Shown here one piece after another: positions 61,130 through 64,000 of a DNA stretch of 64,000 nucleotides. A program made the translations under genes and the position numbers. Numbering within the stretch: position 1 is the stretch's first letter; every line of letters starts with the position of its first letter. A model generated the notes under the pieces. That model was given only the letters and a program-made list of their open reading frames with translations, was not told the DNA's origin and searched no databases. Source of the stretch: Clostridium weizhouense (GTDB lineage Bacteria; Bacillota; Clostridia; Clostridiales; Clostridiaceae); NCBI RefSeq assembly GCF_019431045.1, contig NZ_JAHXPT010000001.1:434001-498000 (forward strand). The letters run 5' to 3'.

Positions 61130-61217
61130 TGGTTATTGACCATATAACCTCTCATAAATTCTCAATACCCTTTTATACCATAGTTGAAAGATGGAAACCC
61201 ACCATCTTTCTTTTTTT
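61130..61217 (+). ncRNA. Candidate small RNA between sipL and veg
   Basis: About 88 nt between a good promoter and a strong intrinsic terminator (GAAAGATGG, loop AAACCCA, CCATCTTTC, seven T). The 5' part can form GGTTAT/ATAACC (61131-61136, 61144-61149). There is no ribosome binding site or credible small frame. Not matched to a known family by eye. Confidence 0.55.
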
Positions 61218-61244
61218 ATTTACTCAATAAATAATTAAGTAAAT

Positions 61245-61276
61245 AAAAAAACTCCGATTTAAATCGAAGTTTATAT
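61245..61276 (-). terminator. Terminator of veg
   Basis: AAACTTCGATTTAAATCGGAGTTT folds as a hairpin overlapping the veg stop, followed by a T run. Confidence 0.8.
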
Positions 61277-61513
61277 TGAAGTTGGAAATACCAATTGTAC
61301 AGTCTTTGTTAAGACATCTGAGTAACTATATGTCACAGTCCTTTGGGTGTCATTTTTTAATCTTATTACGAAAATACTAGGATATACACTTTCAATTACT
61401 CCATCATTAACTAAAATCTTTTTTCTTCCTCCATTAGCCCTTAAAGTAACTTTTTCTCCTATATGTCTTTCTATATCCTTCTTAATAGAGGAAATTGTCT
61501 TAATCTTTTCCAT
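61271..61513 (-). CDS. veg: Veg family protein
   Basis: 80-residue small beta protein of the Veg family, linked in Bacillus to biofilm gene control and spore outgrowth. Typical stretch: GEKVTLRANGGRKKI near 18-32 and the closing YSDVLTKTVQLVF. GAGGG site before the ATG. Transcribed from a perfect consensus promoter, like the Bacillus gene. Confidence 0.93.
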   Translation of the reverse strand: MEKIKTISSIKKDIERHIGEKVTLRANGGRKKILVNDGVIESVYPSIFVIRLKNDTQRTVTYSYSDVLTKTVQLVFPTSI

Positions 61514-61537
61514 ACAAACACCCTCTTTCTATCTTAA

Positions 61538-61566
61538 ATTATACACAAAAAGAATAGTTTTGTCAA
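61538..61566 (-). promoter_or_regulatory. Consensus promoter of veg
   Basis: TTGACA, 17-bp spacer, TATAAT on the minus strand: a perfect match to the housekeeping consensus, about 25 bp before the veg start. Confidence 0.88.
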
Positions 61567-61846
61567 ATAAAATTTATATTTTATCACTTATTATATGCAT
61601 TTGTCAATATTAATATTTTGTAAATGACTTATTTTTCTTTTCATACACTCTTATTATCTATCTTTAACAAAATTCTATTCTTTTTTTGTAAATTTATTTT
61701 TGGGATATTTCTTATAAAGATTTTTAATTACTATAGCTTATAAAATATAAAATTACTTAACTGAAAATTTAAAGAGCTTGGAGTATCTTTTAAACTTATA
61801 AATTTATTTAAGATCAACTATACCTATTATTATTTGTTATATAAAA

Positions 61847-61880
61847 TAAGGTTGGAAATATATTCTTAAATCCAACCTTA
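61847..61880 (-). terminator. Possible terminator of the PTS operon
   Basis: TAAGGTTGGA pairs with TCCAACCTTA, followed by TTTTATAT on the minus strand. It lies about 240 bp after the IIC gene. Confidence 0.5.
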
Positions 61881-62122
61881 CTAAACCAATTAAATAATAC
61901 TTTGACTTATTTCTAATCTTATTTTCATTACAATAACATGTTAAAAATTTTTAATTCTTCATCATTAGAAAATCTTCCAGTAATATCATATACTCACCAA
62001 ATTCATAATTTTCATTTGAAGTTAATTAATTATAACTCACCTCTAAATCATAAATTCTTGTAAATTAGCTACAAAATTTATTTATTGCATATGAAACATT
62101 TAATAATCCTTTAATTAAATAA

Positions 62123-63412
62123 TTATTCTTTTTCTTGAGCTAGAAGTTGCTTATCGTATACTTTAAAGAAAGGATAATAAATAATCATATCAACTATTAT
62201 TAATACTATAACAAGTAGTGCTGCTTTCCAATCTAATGTAGAAAAAAATGCACCTACTATTGACGGCATATTCCATGATAGCATTGAAAATGTTCTCCCT
62301 ATAATATGTTGCGACATTAATAAAAAAGTAATTATAGCATTTATTGTTGCTGCAAATATAAATGGTATTAAGAAAACAGGATTTAACATTAAAGGTACAC
62401 CAAATATTAATGGTTCAGAAATACCAAACAAAGCTGGAACTATTCCCATTTTACCCATCATATTTAACTGACGTGATTTTGCTGTAATTAGTAATATCGC
62501 TAGTCCTAAAACTGCTCCACAGCCACCAATTGCAACAAAATAGATCCAAAATGGAGTTGTAAATACATTAGGTAGTTGTTCTCCTGCTACTTGAGCTGTT
62601 GCATTTATTGATAAGTTACCATCTCTAATAGGTCCCATAATACCTGCTAATGCTGCATCATGAATTCCAAAGAACCATAAGAAATGTGTTAATAATGTTA
62701 TAAAAACTACAAAGAAAATACTATCAGCTGCTTTAAAAGTTGGTGTTAACAAACTAAACATGAATTTAGGTAGAGTAGTGTCCATTTTATTAAAAATCAT
62801 GAATATAATTATATATATGATTATTATAATAAACCCTGGTATAAAAGATGCAAATACATCACTTAAACTAGCCGGAACTCCTTCTGGCATTTCTATTTTA
62901 CCAAAATTCCTTACTTTTAAGAATCTATATAATTCTACAGTAAACATACTAATAGCAATTGCTGGAATTAATCCCTTTCCATCAATATAAGATATCTCTA
63001 TTGATTTAGATGCATATCCTAATTCAATTGGGTTTGTTACTAATAAAAAGAACCCTACTGTAATAAATAAGCTTGGCAAAAATGCTTCCATTTTATAATG
63101 TTTACATAGAAAATAATTAATTCCTAAAGCTATATATAATGACATCCCTCCTAATGTAAACGTAAACAACCAATTTAAAATTTCACTATTATTTGATGCG
63201 AATTCAGCCCATTTTAGTAATAATATATTAGTTGTATTCTCAGTAACTGGTGGTGATTTTAAAATAGCTACAACACCTCCCATTAATGTGATTGGAAGTA
63301 AGCTCATAAACGCATCTCTCATCGCTGCTAAATGTCTTTGTTTAGCCAATTTATTGGCAAAAGGCATAATCTTTTTCTCACAAAACATATTAAATTTAGC
63401 TAGCTTACTCAT
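62123..63412 (-). CDS. celB: PTS cellobiose/lactose-type EIIC permease
   Basis: 429-residue membrane component that imports and phosphorylates a beta-glucoside. About ten hydrophobic segments. Family signature GISEPLIFGVPLMLNP near 335-350 and FFGIHDAALAGIMGPIRDGNLS near 255. The ATG overlaps the IIB stop (TAATG), so translation is coupled. Cellobiose is the likely substrate class because a GH1 enzyme precedes it; this is inference. Confidence 0.93.
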   Translation of the reverse strand: MSKLAKFNMFCEKKIMPFANKLAKQRHLAAMRDAFMSLLPITLMGGVVAILKSPPVTENTTNILLLKWAEFASNNSEILNWLFTFTLGGMSLYIALGINYFLCKHYKMEAFLPSLFITVGFFLLVTNPIELGYASKSIEISYIDGKGLIPAIAISMFTVELYRFLKVRNFGKIEMPEGVPASLSDVFASFIPGFIIIIIYIIIFMIFNKMDTTLPKFMFSLLTPTFKAADSIFFVVFITLLTHFLWFFGIHDAALAGIMGPIRDGNLSINATAQVAGEQLPNVFTTPFWIYFVAIGGCGAVLGLAILLITAKSRQLNMMGKMGIVPALFGISEPLIFGVPLMLNPVFLIPFIFAATINAIITFLLMSQHIIGRTFSMLSWNMPSIVGAFFSTLDWKAALLVIVLIIVDMIIYYPFFKVYDKQLLAQEKE

Positions 63413-63708
63413 TATTTTCCTCCTCCTAACTTATCATAAACTGTCTTTAAAACAGCTTCTGCATTCATACTTCCATAATTCATTGGATCAATATTTAAAA
63501 CAGCTATATTTCCTGCGCTCTTCTTTATCCCATCTGATTCAAACCTTATTTGAGGACTTATTAAAATAATGTCTACATTTTCTAAATGATCCATATATTC
63601 TGCAATTCCGTAAGCTTTAACATTACACTTTCCTTCTGAAACCTTCTCCATCCTTTTAGCAAGCATACCTGTTGACATTCCTGCATTACAAACTAACATA
63701 ATATTCAT
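63412..63708 (-). CDS. celA: PTS cellobiose/lactose-type EIIB component
   Basis: 98-residue cytoplasmic phosphotransfer protein. The phosphorylated cysteine is residue 7 in MLVCNAGMSTGMLAKRM. Its start overlaps the stop of the glycosidase gene (TAATG). No EIIA gene is in the window; it may lie beyond the edge. Confidence 0.94.
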   Translation of the reverse strand: MNIMLVCNAGMSTGMLAKRMEKVSEGKCNVKAYGIAEYMDHLENVDIILISPQIRFESDGIKKSAGNIAVLNIDPMNYGSMNAEAVLKTVYDKLGGGK

Positions 63709-64000
63709 TATATATCCCTCCTATCTATAATTTCTCCATTGCTTTCACATACTTCTTTAAACCAGTAGTATGATTTCTTAGGCTTTCTTACTAATCCATT
63801 ATCCCAATCAACAGCAACTAAACCATATCTTTTCTTGCATCCATTTTTCCATGAATATAAGTCCATTGTAGACCAGATATAATAGCCCCTAACATCTGCC
63901 CCCTCATCTTTTGCATTTAAAATTGCTGCTATATGATCATTTAAAAACTCAATTCTATAATCATCATTTACAGGTTCATCTTTAGATACATCCTCATATG
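63708..64000 (-). CDS. Glycoside hydrolase family 1, probable 6-phospho-beta-glucosidase (C-terminal part)
   Basis: The last 96 codons of a GH1 enzyme; the start lies outside the window. The visible part shows VRGYYIWSTMDLYSW, a GCKKRYGLVAVDWDN stretch and KPKKSYYWFKEV, the usual GH1 ending. It would cut the phosphorylated disaccharide delivered by the PTS genes that follow with overlapping stop and start codons. Confidence 0.92.
   Translation of the reverse strand, partial: YEDVSKDEPVNDDYRIEFLNDHIAAILNAKDEGADVRGYYIWSTMDLYSWKNGCKKRYGLVAVDWDNGLVRKPKKSYYWFKEVCESNGEIIDRRDI

Larger units (their letters stand above)
61514..62122. other. Noncoding region between veg and the PTS operon
   Basis: About 600 bp. 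It holds the veg promoter at one end and a hairpin TAAGGTTGGA/TCCAACCTTA (61847-61880) that could end the PTS transcript. Nothing else was recognised. Confidence 0.6.

Noticed and set aside
61129..61233. Short frame starting ATG inside the candidate small RNA
   Set aside because: No ribosome binding site, and it runs through the terminator stem and the T run.

Overview
The window is a very AT-rich, low-GC Gram-positive chromosome segment from a spore-forming anaerobe. Gene content and order point to Clostridium sensu stricto, close to the C. butyricum/C. beijerinckii group: thlA beside the F1Fo ATPase operon, then ywmB-murA-spoIID-spoIIQ-spoIIID-mbl, a sipL/spoIIR sporulation set, cyanophycin genes, and rpmE-tdk-prmC-prfA. 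This naming is inference from gene order; there is no 16S gene here. No prophage, insertion sequence, plasmid gene or CRISPR array was seen. It is mostly core chromosome, and most genes lie on the minus strand.

Layout. 1-9.2 kb: end of rimI, ribU behind an FMN riboswitch, a MATE exporter with a promoter-operator palindrome, an EamA exporter, a CBS protein, tex, a small membrane protein and a membrane-anchored M28 peptidase. 9.4-20.2 kb (minus): metK behind a SAM-I riboswitch, recD2, a degenerate ComFA-like protein, comF, a raiA-class noncoding RNA, hpf, secA and prfB with its programmed frameshift. 20.4-21.1 kb: seven tRNA genes (Tyr, Val, Thr) formed by tandem duplication of a 274-bp unit. 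21.2-28 kb: the sporulation/cell-wall block (yyaC, mbl/mreB, spoIIID, spoIIQ, spoIID, murA, ywmB). 28.3-36.9 kb: atpIBEFHAGDC and thlA with a Rex-type operator. 37-46.5 kb: wecB, dCMP deaminase, upp, rpiB, tsaC/sua5, an unknown membrane protein, prfA behind a candidate structured leader, a DUF1385-PrmC fusion, tdk and rpmE. 46.6-54.5 kb: a diacylglycerol glucosyltransferase-like gene, rho with an Asn-rich insert, pyrG, a small HTH protein, DUF1934, a thiouridylase-like protein and spoIIR. 54.6-64 kb: ispE, cphA/cphB, sipL, veg, and a cellobiose-type PTS operon running off the end.

How the genes work together. Translation termination is unusually well represented: prfA, prfB, the methyltransferase that modifies both release factors, tsaC/sua5, rpmE, hpf and raiA RNA. 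A second theme is sporulation: forespore signalling (spoIIR, spoIIQ with sigma-F-like promoters), mother-cell functions (spoIID with a sigma-E-like promoter, spoIIID, sipL) and probably cyanophycin storage. Energy and redox metabolism are joined at thlA/atp.

The most interesting unexplained elements are noncoding: the raiA RNA before hpf, a prfA leader with two mutually exclusive pairings, an orphan plus-strand promoter-terminator pair near veg (a candidate small RNA), and several diverged intergenic repeat families, some palindromic and some acting as terminators.
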